Positions 14,636 through 26,353 of a DNA stretch of 64,000 nucleotides are shown here, one piece after another (within the stretch, counting starts at the first letter, position 1; each line of letters starts with the position of its first letter). Source of the stretch: Vespa crabro (Eukaryota; Arthropoda; Insecta; Hymenoptera; Vespidae); NCBI RefSeq assembly GCF_910589235.1, contig NC_060965.1, positions 2,625,901 to 2,689,900 on the forward strand, written 5' to 3'. A program made the translations under genes and the position numbers. The notes under the pieces are model-generated. The model ran no database searches. It saw nothing but the letters and a program-made list of their open reading frames with translations, and had not been told where the DNA came from.

Positions 14636-15763
14636 AAGGTAAAGGAATTATTTCAACACAATGCCCAGGGCTTTGTGGTGAAGATATCACGGATGAACGT
14701 TAATCGTGACACAAAATTGGAACGCGAATACAATAGGTGTGACGTTCTTTTTTCTTTCTTTTCTTTTTCTTTTTTTTTTTTTTTGTTGAAAAGACGCTGA
14801 TCCGAACGGACCAGTTTCGGCATCCTACTGAGCTGAGATGGGTCGAGTATTCGTTGCTCTCCTATGTTCAGAGTCACGATCAATCCTTTTTTTTTTTTTC
14901 GTTTCAATAAAATCAAGACAAATTTTTTACTTTCCACATGACTAATATATTGCATTAAACAAAGTGAAAGAAAACAAAAAAAAAATACATCATATGTCAG
15001 CCAATTGAAAAATTAAATACAAAATTTGACTAAAAGCTAGTGAACCGGAAATGAAACATCATTGACTAAGGAAGATTCTTCCGTTTAACCACGACGAGAT
15101 GTCAGTTATAGCAGACGTTTCGGTAGATGGACCGGTTACCCTCTAGACACTCCTTTTCGCTAATAGCATGCACGCGACCATCCGGACCACACGTGCGCAA
15201 TAATAGGAACGACGTTTGAGTAGAGAACTGGTACACGTGCAAACAGACACACATATATGTGTACCTATGGTTGTACATCGGTCCACCGATCAAGCGTAGT
15301 GCGGAGCGTCTGTTGCTAGTCGACTTTCTACCGTTCCATCTGTTCCTTGTTACCCGGGGTTATTAATTAGCCGCTTTTTGGTACTCGGTAAACTTGGGGT
15401 TGTCGAACGCGACTCGAGTGACATCGACGAGAGCATTTGAAGCTATCCCGCATATGCGATAAAAATTAAAAACAAGAGAACGGATGTTAGGAAAAAAAAA
15501 GGAAGAAAAAAGAAAGAAAGAAAGAACTCTAAAACGAGGGCACCTTTTGTTGAGCGATATCGAGAAATGCATACGCATCAGTAATATTCGTCGAAGTGCT
15601 TTTCTGCATCTCATCTACTTCGAAGCTTTCATCGTTCTGGGATTTGTACAGTACCATGTACACCACGATACGTTATGTCTATGCTAGGTTTCAACATTCT
15701 CTCCGAATCTCCTGGTGGCAGCCTCAAGCGGCCCTCACCCGCAGAAATGTAAATACCGCTCGG

Positions 15764-15820
15764 CCAATCAGCCTGATTGGTCCCATTCGCTCGAATGCTC
15801 GTCATTCAGCAGCGTATATA
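15764..15820 (+). promoter_or_regulatory. Candidate promoter: convergent CCAAT boxes and TATA-like element
   Basis: CCAATCAG and its reverse complement CTGATTGG sit one base apart at 15764-15780, a perfect inverted repeat presenting a CCAAT box on each strand. TATATA follows at 15815-15820. The surroundings (about 15700-15960) are richer in G+C and CpG than the flanks. A donor-like CTGgtaaac at 15956-15964 could end a noncoding first exon that splices to 24926. The link to Ddr is inference; no initiator was identified with confidence. Confidence 0.25.
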
Positions 15821-16737
15821 TCGTGCCTTACGGGCCGGCTCGGGCGGGCCTCCTGGATCCGCGCATTGTTCAGGGAATTGGTGTATAAGTGCGTGTCTAC
15901 GAGCACGCACGCAAACCGCGATTCCACCCAGTCTCGATCCATCCAGGATTTCGTCCTGGTAAACGAGAACGTGCATTAGTCATCAAACGCATCCAATACT
16001 CTCGTTCCTCTGAGATCAAAATCTTTCAACGATGCTCAAGCTTGAAATTATGATAATTCATGATCGGACTATCGATAGGCTTAGTGGGTTAAATGTTTTG
16101 CTGAGGTTCGTAAGACCTATAATTTATCTTGGTTCTGAAATTGAGGTTTACGCTTGGGATGCTGTATTTATAAAGTTTTACTCGTTAGAATCATTCGAAT
16201 TTAAATATTACGCTCCATTGGAACAGATTATTTCAAACGATACGTATTGAGATGTATATAAGTCGATCGAGAGTACGATCTTTAAAAGAAAGCGAAGCAA
16301 GAGAGATAGAGAGAGGGCGAGAGAGAGAGAGAGAGAGAAGATATTCGAGATTTTTTCCTCGGGGGCACAATGAAAAGCAACGGTCCAAAAAAAGCCAGAA
16401 AAGAGAAAAGAGTGGAAAGGGTCGAGCAATCGGCGATGCGCACTTTGAGCAAAGAGGAATTAAGTGAACCCAAAGCCCAAGGTTGAACGAGCAAAAGCGG
16501 TCCGGGGAATAGAGAGTTCGCCGTACGAAGGTAATATCCTTCATTCGTCGAGATAACGTGTTTGAGCGAAGGGATGTTTACAAGGGTGGACCGAAACGTA
16601 ACGTGGAAGCGAAGGAAAAGAAAGTAACGACTCTACTTGAGAAGATGAACCTCTATAGGTTCCAAGTCCTCTTTCTCATCCTCGTTGTAACATCTTCTTT
16701 CTGCCTTTCCTGTGCAAGATAAAGAGGAGAAAGAAAG

Positions 16738-16742
<5 letters not shown>

Positions 16743-16788
<46 letters not shown>

Positions 16789-16830
16789 TATATAGACAGA
16801 GAGAGAGAGAGAGAGAGAGAAAGAGAAAGA
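16743..16830. repeat. Compound (TA)n-(GA)n microsatellite
   Basis: A long TA run followed after a short spacer by a GA run. Confidence 0.95.
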
Positions 16831-17250
16831 AGCCGAAGACGAATGGAGTTCAGAGAAAACAGCACTTACGTCTCACGTTTCTAATCTGGTCCTATTCTTG
16901 TTTACTGGACTTTCGATAAAGGAGCAACGACGAGAAATCTGCACGTTGTTTTCCATCTCGGGAAATCTAACTCGTAATTTATTATATTGTTAAATATAGT
17001 ATGAGATTTTGGACAAGAAAGAAAAAGGAAGAAAAAAGTAGAAAGAAAGAGAGAGATATAGCGCGTGGTTAGGATTAGTAAGTTCAAGCTCAGGGAAGTC
17101 GCATCTTTTCGCTTTCTCGAACAGCTGGCGCTTCTATGAGGACGAAGGACAAAGATGGCGGTCGCTACGGTGTCGCGAGATCCATTTTAACGAGACACCC
17201 ACTCCTCGAGGGAGTTCATTGAGACGCCGGCTGCTTTGGCAACCGTCTTG

Positions 17251-17343
17251 CTTCTTCTTCTTCTTCTTCTTCTTCTTCTTCTTCTTCTTCCTCCTCCTCC
17301 TCCTCCTCCTCCTCCTCCTCCTCCTTCTCTTCTTCTTCTTCTT
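17251..17343. repeat. Compound (CTT)n(CCT)n(CTT)n repeat
   Basis: CTT units switch to CCT units at 17291 and back to CTT near 17325, a pure pyrimidine strand. Confidence 0.95.
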
Positions 17344-17940
17344 TTTATTATTCTTCTCTCAGTTACTCTTTTGGCTTCTCCGAGTCTTCTTCTTTTTCTT
17401 TCTTTTTTCCCCTTCCACGAATTCTCGGCATTATTCAACGGGCGCGCGACTTTCATTGAGGATGCGCGCACGTATTGACTGATTCGGAGTCGTTCGAAAT
17501 CAACGATAAAAACGTTGCTTCTTGGAAGACAGAGAGTACCTCCTGTAGTGCCACTAAAATTGTTCCTAAGGAGACTCCTTTTTATTGAATCCTTCATCCT
17601 TTTATATCGAAGATACGACCCGATGAATTCAAGGACATTATGTCTTTCTTAAGATCCTTTTTTTCTTTTCTATTTTTCTTTTTTCTTTTTTTTTTTTTCT
17701 TTTTTTTTTTTTCTTTTTTTTCCCTTCACAATTCACCATAAGAATTCGCTATTAAATTTTAGGTACGAATTTATGATATAATTTATTAATTTTAATTTCT
17801 CTACGGTGCGGTCAAATGGAAAATCGTGAAAGCTATTGCAATTAAAATCCAATAAGAGCAATCGATGAAAGCTATGTGAATACCCGTATCGGTCTAGTCG
17901 CTTGTGAATTTCATGAACGAAAGCGTGACCATTCGACGCT

Positions 17941-18060
17941 CAGTGAAACTAAATTTAGATTACGAGCGCGTTACTAATTGCACGCATGGCATTATAAAGC
18001 TTAATCGCTTTGATTACTTATTGCACGTAATTAAGCGTTTATTGCAGTTACTCTGGGATC
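17941..18060. promoter_or_regulatory. Candidate enhancer-like cluster of homeodomain-type sites
   Basis: ATTGCACG occurs at 17977-17984 and 18020-18027, with a third partial copy (ATTGCAG) at 18041-18047. TAATTA, TTAATC and GATTA cores are interspersed. The stretch is free of simple repeats although it sits next to a long CT tract. Confidence 0.2.
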
Positions 18061-18106
18061 GCTCTCGATGATTTACACCGGCTACGATGTTCTATATCAG
18101 CCTATC

Positions 18107-18110
18107 ACTC

Positions 18111-18141
<31 letters not shown>

Positions 18142-18215
18142 GTCTCTTTCTCTCTCTCTTTCTCTCTCTTTCTTTCTCTATTTCTCTTTTTGTCTCTCTT
18201 TCCCTCTTTCTATTC
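18107..18215. repeat. CT-rich imperfect microsatellite
   Basis: CT run with frequent TTTCT and TGTCT interruptions. Confidence 0.9.
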
Positions 18216-19219
18216 GATCTCTCGCTTTCCCCTTTTCTCTCGTGCGCAATCGAAAGCTCGAAACGGTGCAGCTGCGAATAGAAAATCGATTTGATCATAA
18301 ACATCGAGTCAATTTTAAACTATTTGCCGGTTGTCTCGTCTCTATTTATATCCCATTCGATCGATCGGCATGATCGAAATTGCATTCGTCTCAACGTAAA
18401 AAATGATAGCATTGAATAGACCAGCAAGAAATTCAGGAAAAAAGGAAAAAAGAAAAAAAAAAGAGGAAGAAAGAAAAAACCAAAGAGAGAGAGAGAAAAA
18501 ATTAAATTAAATAGATACACTATAATACTCCCCTTTAAACTAACGTATCACGAAACAACTGTGGCGTGCACTGCAAATGCAAAAAAATATCTATCTACCC
18601 CAGTAACAAAAAACGGAATTCGTTTGTTGCAGGTAAGCCAGTTTGGAGATCCCTTCCACGTTGAAAGATCAGTCGAGTGGAGGAGCCCGAGGAACGATAA
18701 ACACGAAGCGCTTTAGAAAAAATAAAAAAGGTAGGAACGTAGGCCGATCTACAAAAGCTTTATAGGGAGTCAGGAGATAGGATAATCTTTGAAGGAAGCA
18801 CAACATCCCACGTGCGTCCCCCTTTTTTTTACTTGTTCTCCTTTCTACCACCCTTTTTCCTCCCCGCTCATCTACTATTTTCAAATATTTTTTACACGCA
18901 AAGGCGAACTGCCAACGGCATAGTCGCGCAGCACACATCGTGGCCATTTGACAATGACGAGGAAGGATTCGAGCTTTCGAAAAGTCGGACTCCCAAGCGT
19001 ATACGTACTCAACGGTGAGAGGGAAGGATCCCTCTTTCCTACGAAATAAACTGTTTTCTTAGGCACTCCGGGGCTCTTGAAAAATTCCTAAATATTTACT
19101 CGAGTGGAGGACCCCCAGACGGACGACACTTAAACGGTATTCTCCGAGAATGGTACACGAAGACGGGCTTAAGCTTCCCTGAAGGACGGATTAGAGCCAC
19201 TCGTGCGCATTTCCTTCTC

Positions 19220-19221
<2 letters not shown>

Positions 19222-19272
<51 letters not shown>
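19222..19272. repeat. (CT)n microsatellite
   Basis: About 25 perfect CT units. Confidence 0.95.
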
Positions 19273-19278
<6 letters not shown>

Positions 19279-20063
19279 TCCTCTTTCTATTCTTTTCCTT
19301 TTCTCTTTCTTCAATTTCCATACCTTCGAGAATCTCGCACAGAGTATTTGCATACGGGGTAGATCGGTCGTTCCTTCCAATTCCATGAGCATTTCGATTC
19401 TGTACTCGTAAGGCCGATATAAGTCGAACTTTTTCAAAGATATGATACCTATGTCTTGTTGAAATCATTCTCCGTCCTTTTCTTTTCATATCATTTTTTA
19501 CTCCTGACTCAATCGTAATTTATTCCACGTTTATTCAAAGTCGATGCCGAGGTTGATCGGAACACATCGTCGACACGATCTTTCAGGGAAGGCAAGAGTT
19601 TTCCCACCGGCTTAGTCAGCTCTACCATTCACGCGGCTAAAGAGGCCGTGAGACTTCGACCCAATTTATCCTGGTTAGCTTAACTCTTTCTGTACCTCTC
19701 TCTCGCCCTCTCTCTCTCTTTCTCTCTCTCTCTCTTTATCTATTTATCCTTGTATTTTTCTCTCGATACTTCTCTTTTTTATGCCTCACTAGGTACTTGA
19801 TATTTTTCATCATCATAGAAATATTCGAATTAGTTATAGATGCGTTTCTAAAGTATTCGTTCTTTACTTCATTATAAAAGCGATATCGAACGTTCATTGA
19901 TAATTCTTAAATTTCGAAATTTAATCAGGTAATGTATAATCCAATTGTATAGTAATTAAAAAGTCATTAATAGCAATTTAATCGCGTTACTTTTCAATAA
20001 AAGCTTGGGTTTGAGAAAAAGAATTACGTAAATATATAACTCTCCAACTCTTTCCCTTTCCTT

Positions 20064-20199
20064 ATTTATTTCTTTCTTTCTTTATTTCTTTCTTTCCTCC
20101 TTCTTTCTTCGGATCTCTTTCGATTCTTTCTTTCTTTCCCTTTTTTTTTTCTTCTTCTTCTTTTTTTTTCTCTTTTTTCTTTTTCTTTTTTTTTTTTTT
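20064..20199. repeat. T-rich/CTTT low-complexity tract
   Basis: CTTT-type units decay into poly-T with scattered C. Confidence 0.9.
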
Positions 20200-20915
20200 C
20201 AACGACGTTGTAAGCGTCGCAATGCAAAAGCATTCCCTTGTACGAAGTTGCAGCGCTTTGCCCATCGGTTTTTCTCCGAAGGTAACGCCTTTCGTCTGAG
20301 AGCTTCGAAAAGTTTCGTCGAACTGTCGGGGCTCCGTTAAACACGAATAAACGATTTCTAAGGACAGAAGAAAGAGAGAGATTGTTGAAGAAAAAACGAA
20401 GAAGAAAGAGAAAAGATCTCGCTAAAGATATCGAGTTTCTCCGGTTCTCATTTTTTTTCTCCCTTCCTCTCTCTCTCTCTTTCTCTCCCTGTCTGTCTTT
20501 TTCTTTCATTTCCTTTTTGAGATATCAACGCACCTTGCTCATTACTCGGCAATAATTAATCGGCCAGGAGCAAGAATCGAACGAGTTCTTCGAGTCTTCC
20601 TATCTCCGCTTTGTCATCGCACCGGATAATAATTCTTCGGCGATCGGTGTTGCGAACGAGCAACTCGTTCCATTGGGTTCGCTTCAATCGATTGGTTTCT
20701 CCTGGTGGAACACCGAATAACGGATTAATCCCTTAGGCCGTTTCGCTTCTCCGGATTGTTTGATTTTCGTCTACGGGGGATTCGTCGGGCCCATGCAGTT
20801 TACCTTCGACGTCGGTCTCACGACTTCAATTGGTATTCAACTATAAGGGTTGATCTTTGTTTTCCTGAAGAAAACATTTCAATCTTAATGTATAGATATT
20901 TAGTAATGATACTCA

Positions 20916-20922
<7 letters not shown>

Positions 20923-20969
<47 letters not shown>
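20923..20969. repeat. (GA)n microsatellite
   Basis: Over 20 perfect GA units; a T-rich tract follows within 60 bp. Confidence 0.95.
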
Positions 20970-20973
<4 letters not shown>

Positions 20974-21367
20974 AAGATTTTGTTCGATAAGACAGATGAT
21001 GTACTTGAATGATAATCATTTTCACTTTTTTTTTCTTTTTTCTTCCTTTTTTCTTTTTTTTTTTTTTTTTTAAGACTTTTGTTCTATAAGACTTTTGTTC
21101 GTAAAGATATAACTTCAGGAAGAAGAATGGTCGGAATAATCTATATTTTCTTCTCATCTCACGTTTTCCTCTTTGTATCTACGGAACACCTCTCGAGTAT
21201 ACCAAGAAGAGTCTAAGATTCTCGCGTAGAGTCTAAAAAGCAGGAGAATGTACTTTCTAGGATGCAAACTTCAACCCTATCTCTTTTATTCTGCACAATA
21301 AAGCGTGGCGGGAAAAAAACAGACACAAAATACAGACGAGAATAAAGAAAGAAAAAGAGATAGATGG

Positions 21368-21369
<2 letters not shown>

Positions 21370-21403
<34 letters not shown>
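21370..21403. repeat. (GA)n microsatellite
   Basis: About 16 GA units. Confidence 0.95.
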
Positions 21404-21405
<2 letters not shown>

Positions 21406-21783
21406 CAGACAGACCAATCCAAGAAAAGTGCAAAGCAAGGAGGTAAGGACGTCTATAGAGAAAGAAGGCAAGAAAGAGAAAAAGAGTACGTGAAGTTGCT
21501 ATAAGTGTCTGCGGACGTGCATTTCAGCCCTATTCGAAACATAAACTGGGCCGGCAGACGTATCGGTATGAAAATTTCAATCGGCCGAGTCAAAGTGTCG
21601 GGTTGGAGAAGAAGTAAAAGGGGGAATGATGGGGTCGGACGTGGTCGAAAGCGTTGGAAGCTAGAGGCGCAGGTGGAGTTTGTCGGGTAAAAGAGCCGAA
21701 AGGTAGTAGGGAGAGTGGTAAGGGTAAAGTGGCTCTGGACCGAGTAAGTATAGCCTCCACTTTTCTATCTTTCTCTTTCTCTC

Positions 21784-21787
<4 letters not shown>

Positions 21788-21835
<48 letters not shown>
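21788..21835. repeat. (TC)n microsatellite
   Basis: About 23 perfect TC units, opposite in strand sense to the GA run 400 bp before it. Confidence 0.95.
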
Positions 21836-21840
<5 letters not shown>

Positions 21841-23646
21841 TCTCCCTTTGTACCAACCTTTTGCTTTCTGTCCCTCTCTCTTCCTCTATCTCTTCTATCT
21901 CGTTCTCAACGTTCCTCTCTTTCTAACAACCCCTACCATCACAGCATGGCCTCATACCTGCCCCCACCCATCCCTCAGTCTATCCTCGTGCGAGGCCCTA
22001 GCCCGCGGCGAACTGCATAATTCATGGCCCTACTACACCGACCGCCTCCCCAGCCGACCCTCTTCCAGAGGGACACCAACACCCAACCCTCGTTACCTCT
22101 CCACCACTACCACCACCTTTCTTCTCTTCTTTCTCCTTCTCCAGGGTCAGCCTTGGAGTCGCGTGCATTGTACGTAGACGTTCTTATAACCCGCATCTGT
22201 AAGCTGGCATGTGTTGGTAAAAGAGGGGAAAAGGGAAGGACAGTATGCTAGAGAACACAGAGACTCTTATGTGATAAAGTTTGGCCCACAGACAAGCTCA
22301 CATACACACTCGTTGTAGCTAACCTTCTAAAAGCGACGGTGCAAAGGAATGTAGGCGAATATTTGGGTTGAATTATGGAATGGCTATGCTGCCGTTGAGC
22401 TAAAGAAAGAAAGAGAAAGATCGTATGAAAGAGTTTCTAACGATTTAGTCGAGAACGTCTGTTCGATAAATTACCTACAACTCGAAGTACCGACTTTTGT
22501 GAAAATTAATACGAAGGAGACTTTGATCTAATGCTCTGCGCCATACGGTGTATGTGAATCTAAAAAGAGGGATGGTAGAAAGGGAGTTACTATCCTCCGG
22601 CTGGATCATGGACTACTGCGTTTTCATTTTTTCGTCCTGACGGTGGACAAGCCGTACCGGTTTTGCGCGAGGAATAAATAGGAAAGACACGCTCTGCCAT
22701 CTTGACCATCCCATCGCTCGTGCTTGAAGATAAACATCAGTGCCAGCAGCGGTACCACACCATAGTATCCGCACCTATGCCATACGGTAGTCAAAGGGAC
22801 CACTCGTAATTAGACTCTGCGGTTTTATTCTACGTCTCTTTGAATTCTTGAAAAATTACGAATACTAGTAAATTTTATTTCCGTTTATCAACATCGATAT
22901 ATTTCTTTTTTCTGTTCTTTTTTTTCTTCTTGTTTCTTCTTTTCTTTTTTTCTTTTCCCTCCTTCCCCTTTAAAAATCTCCAAGTAAGTTTACTTGAACA
23001 TACATCCAAAGTCTTTTATGCGTTTTTACTATGTAAGTAAGAGCCTTTTGGTAAAAGGTTTTGTAATCTCCAATGTTGGTTGGTAGTTGCGATGGTGGTA
23101 AAACGGTAGAGCAAACGGTAAGACTTGCTCGAGCGGATGAAAGATGGAGGTATACGTTTCGTACGAAGCGTGCTACGAAGCTCGAACAAACGGGACTCTA
23201 AATCCACGTAATTTCTTCCTCACTCTTGAAGCATATCGCGTGAACGTTTTACGCTAGACGTAACGTCGCCGCCGTTTCAAGAGGTAGCATTAGGAAAAAT
23301 TCTTTCTCTGTTCCGAGTACTCGATCTTGGATATTTCTGAAAGTGTCGTGTTTTCGTTGAAATGAATGGAACGCATAAGTAATGGCAATGTGACGTAGCA
23401 ATTTCAACGATCGTAAAAATCTCATTTTAATGTTCACGATCGTGATAGTATTCGGTAAAATTTCATCAAAGCAAAATTGTCGACTGGTTTCTTCGATCTT
23501 GATAAAATGATAGAGAGAAGAGTCGTAATTCAGTCGTAGTATCGTTAAGTTAACAGGAACGATATTCGCAGAAGCAAAGGATCGATCGTCTACGAGCTGA
23601 TTCAACCGGTTCCAAGTGGAACGCACGTCTCCAACAGAGGCGACTA

Positions 23647-23662
23647 GTCTACTCGAGTAGAC
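23647..23662. other. Perfect 16-bp palindrome
   Basis: GTCTACTCGAGTAGAC reads the same on both strands and lies in complex sequence about 1.3 kb upstream of exon 1. It could be a dimeric transcription-factor site; no factor is assigned. Confidence 0.4.
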
Positions 23663-24303
23663 CTCTAGGTTGGATGAACCCTAGGACCTTAATTACCGTG
23701 TCGGCTAATCGATCTCCTTCGCATTGTGATCGCGCCATCGTCGACACTGGTACCGACGCGAGTAACCACCACTGCGAAACGATATCTCAATCGACCGTCT
23801 CAGAATATTATAGAAAATTTTCTACAAATTTCAATAAAATCTATATCTAGAATGTTGAAAAAAAAAAAAAAATCATGTCGCACAAATACTCGTTAAAAAG
23901 TTCAAATTTACTATCGTCACTTAACGATATGTGATTTAACAATCGTGAAAGATTTTCTCGACTGACTATCGGACGTTTCTCGTAAATCTTTGCTTTCGAC
24001 GAATTCGCGATTCAAAAAAAGAAAGATCACATCGTCTGGAACATGTTTTTCATGACATGTTAAGTAACAGAAACATATAGAGAGTGGTTTCCTAAACTTA
24101 ATGGATAAGCATCGGAATGAACGTGGCCAACGAAACTGAAGTTAATTGGTCAAAAAGTGAGACCTCTTCCATTCCCCGTTGAAGGTACCTCCCTTGACTA
24201 ACCCTCCTACTTCGTGACTTTTTTCTTAGTCCGCGCCAAGACGGCACCACCAAGAATAAAATACAGTTTGGCCTTTCCTTCTTAAGTTCTCCATCTTTCT
24301 TCT

Positions 24304-24348
24304 CCTTCTCCTCCTCCTCCTCCTCCTCCTCCTCCTTCTTCTTCTTCC
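24304..24348. repeat. (CCT)n/(CTT)n trinucleotide repeat
   Basis: CCT units pass into CTT units about 600 bp upstream of exon 1. Confidence 0.93.
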
Positions 24349-24409
24349 ATTCGAATACATATAAGCTCGTAGAAGAATTCAGGCTCTACTGCAACCCGCA
24401 GTTCTTCGA

Positions 24410-24412
<3 letters not shown>

Positions 24413-24455
<43 letters not shown>

Positions 24456-24485
24456 GTCTGTCTCTTTCTCTCTCCCTCTTTCCTT
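24413..24485. repeat. (CT)n microsatellite with TGTC interruptions
   Basis: CT run broken by three TGTC units. Confidence 0.93.
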
Positions 24486-24925
24486 TTCTCGAACTGGTGA
24501 TCCTAATCTCGATAATGATGCGTAATGGCTGTTGGCGTGAATGTAGCTCTTTGTCCATAGCTCCTACGCCGCTCGTATATCTGTCCGATACCGAGCGTAC
24601 CATTTCACCCTGGCAAAAGTACGAGGGCTGCCGAAGGGGCCCCTTACCTCTTTTTTTTTTTTTTGACCTCAAGAAACTGCTAAACTTTCCCTCTTCTTTT
24701 CGGTTATACAGGAAGAAGCATCTTACTCGTTTAATCGTGCTTGGTTCCTACGAGTAATAAAGATTATCGATAGATAATATTATAATTTTTCAATAAAATT
24801 TAAACAAGTTTGAACAATAACGATAAATAATCTACTTTCTTGGTCAGAATATAGAAAATGATCATATAAATAGATTCATGCTATATAAGCTTACATGTTT
24901 TTAATCTTTACTTTTCTTTTTTCAG

Positions 24926-24974
24926 GAGTAGCGGTTATGAAGGTTCGATGACTACGAGTTTTAGTGACATCAAT
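24926..24974 (+). other. 5' UTR part of the first coding exon, with a four-codon upstream ORF
   Basis: The pyrimidine-rich stretch ending in cag at 24923-24925 is a strong splice acceptor, so transcription starts further upstream and a noncoding exon joins here. ATG at 24937 opens a four-codon ORF (MKVR) whose TGA at 24949-24951 overlaps the ATG at 24948 as ATGA. The 24948 ATG is in frame with the receptor but has T at -3. The next in-frame ATG, 24975, has A at -3 and G at +4 and leads straight into the signal peptide, so I take 24975 as the main start. Confidence 0.6.
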
Positions 24975-25059
24975 ATGGACTCACGTTATCTGAGAACCTG
25001 GCTTCTACAAATTTTACTTCTTATTTTGTCCTGTTCGCCTGGACGATCTATAGACATAT
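24975..25059 (+). CDS. Ddr: Ddr coding exon 1: signal peptide
   Basis: Encodes residues 1-28 plus one base. After MDSRYLRT there is a leucine/isoleucine-rich core (WLLQILLLILS), then CSPGRSIDI, as expected of a cleavable signal peptide for a type I membrane receptor. The donor is gtaagt at 25060, leaving phase 1. Starting at 24948 instead would add nine residues (MTTSFSDIN) before the core; the poorer start context there argues against it as the main start. Confidence 0.88.
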
Positions 25060-26311
25060 GTAAGTAGTGGAAACGAAAGATTTTACGACTGATTACTATC
25101 TTTACTAGAGTTCTCCATTTTTAAACAAATTTATAACACCGTGTTTATCTTTAAAGTCATAATTTCGAAGCTGCCTTTAACGTTCTCCTTCGATTCGATA
25201 AAAACAGGCAAAAGTGGCTCGTTGTAGGGTGATCCTTGTGGGTTGCGTTTAAACCTCAGCTTCGGGCTTTTACACGCTTTCCATTCCATTGACTTCATGG
25301 GCAACGAGAACCTTCCTCTCACTGAACCACCCTCGTACGCATTAAGCAAACAACCTGGGAAACTTGTAAAGTATTCGACGGGCATTCAGTCAAGTCGCAC
25401 GTGAAAAGGGCTTTTTAGATTCTTTCCATCACAAAATCGTGCTGGAAACTTAGATATCGAAGAGTATGGAGATCGATCGAGTTGAAGTTGTTCCATATGC
25501 CTAACATTCTTGAAAGAACAATTTGAACGACTCAAAATCTTTCATATGTCGATTATTTACATCCCCGTTGGACTTAAAAAAAAAAAAAAAAGAAAAAAAA
25601 GAAAAGTAATAAAAGAATCGAAATTATTTCATTTGAATATATAGAAATAAATGGAAAGAAATATATTATATTTTTTTTTTTTTTTATTATTTATCCTTCG
25701 TTCGATTACTCATCCAATTTTACAGATAAGAATTAAGTATTATTCATTGGAATAAATACAAAACGAGGTCTATTCGTAAAGATATCCTTCCGTGAAATTT
25801 ACATCCCTATAAATATTTTCAGTATCAGTTCTACAAATAAAAAAAAAAAAAAAAAAAAAAAAACTGAAAAGGAAAGAAATGTAAAGGAAATAAAAGAAAG
25901 ATCGTACTTCTGAAAGCCTCGTTCAGCGACGAACGAAACGCGTCACGATTATCGTCGCCGGCGGCGTATTTCGGTCGAGGCGAACGCTTAACAGGACAAG
26001 AAGAGGGCGGGGGTGGAAGACGAATTAAACGAACTCTCTGTGGCACGCGCGTATGCCGAAATATAAATAGCATCGACGAAACGAATTCAAAGGCTTTGCG
26101 AGAAGAACCGAAACACTACGGGACAACCCAAAGAGTGTGATTCTCGCTTTTCACCCTCCATCCTCTGTCCTACCCCCGTTACAACCCACGCCGAGTTAAG
26201 TTGTACGTTGAACCACGCTAGTAAGTTCGCGGTCGTGTTAAGCAACTGGGTTCAGAAAGAGACAGAGGGAAATCGAGCAAAAGTGAGTACGCCAATGCAT
26301 ATGTGAAAGAA

Positions 26312-26353
<42 letters not shown>

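Larger units (their letters stand above)
7001..15700. other. Upstream noncoding DNA, second part
   Basis: No gene recognised. Non-repetitive G+C-richer patches lie at about 7600-7800, 9730-10000 and 10440-11000 between A+T-rich stretches. A perfect 7-bp inverted repeat (cgacatt/aatgtcg, one-base spacer) sits near 7672-7686. A strong donor-like site, CAAGgtgagc, lies at 11565-11574. Confidence 0.55.
15960..24925. other. Upstream noncoding DNA, third part, up to the exon 1 acceptor
   Basis: No gene recognised. Heavy in CT/GA, TA and CTT/CCT repeats. More complex sequence lies at 17941-18070 (homeodomain-type AT motifs), 22240-22860 and 23000-24240. If a promoter lies further upstream this would be the first intron of the receptor gene. 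Confidence 0.55.

Noticed and set aside
17187..17597. Leu-, Phe- and Arg/Gly-rich frames over the CTT/CCT repeat
   Set aside because: Translations of a pyrimidine trinucleotide repeat; no protein features beyond it.
22739..22756. String gtgccagcagcggtacc resembling the small-subunit rRNA 530 loop
   Set aside because: The match is short and the surrounding sequence has no other rRNA features.
23249..23626. 125-residue minus-strand frame of fairly normal composition
   Set aside because: No family recognised and no supporting gene structure. Worth a database search, but not supported as a gene here.
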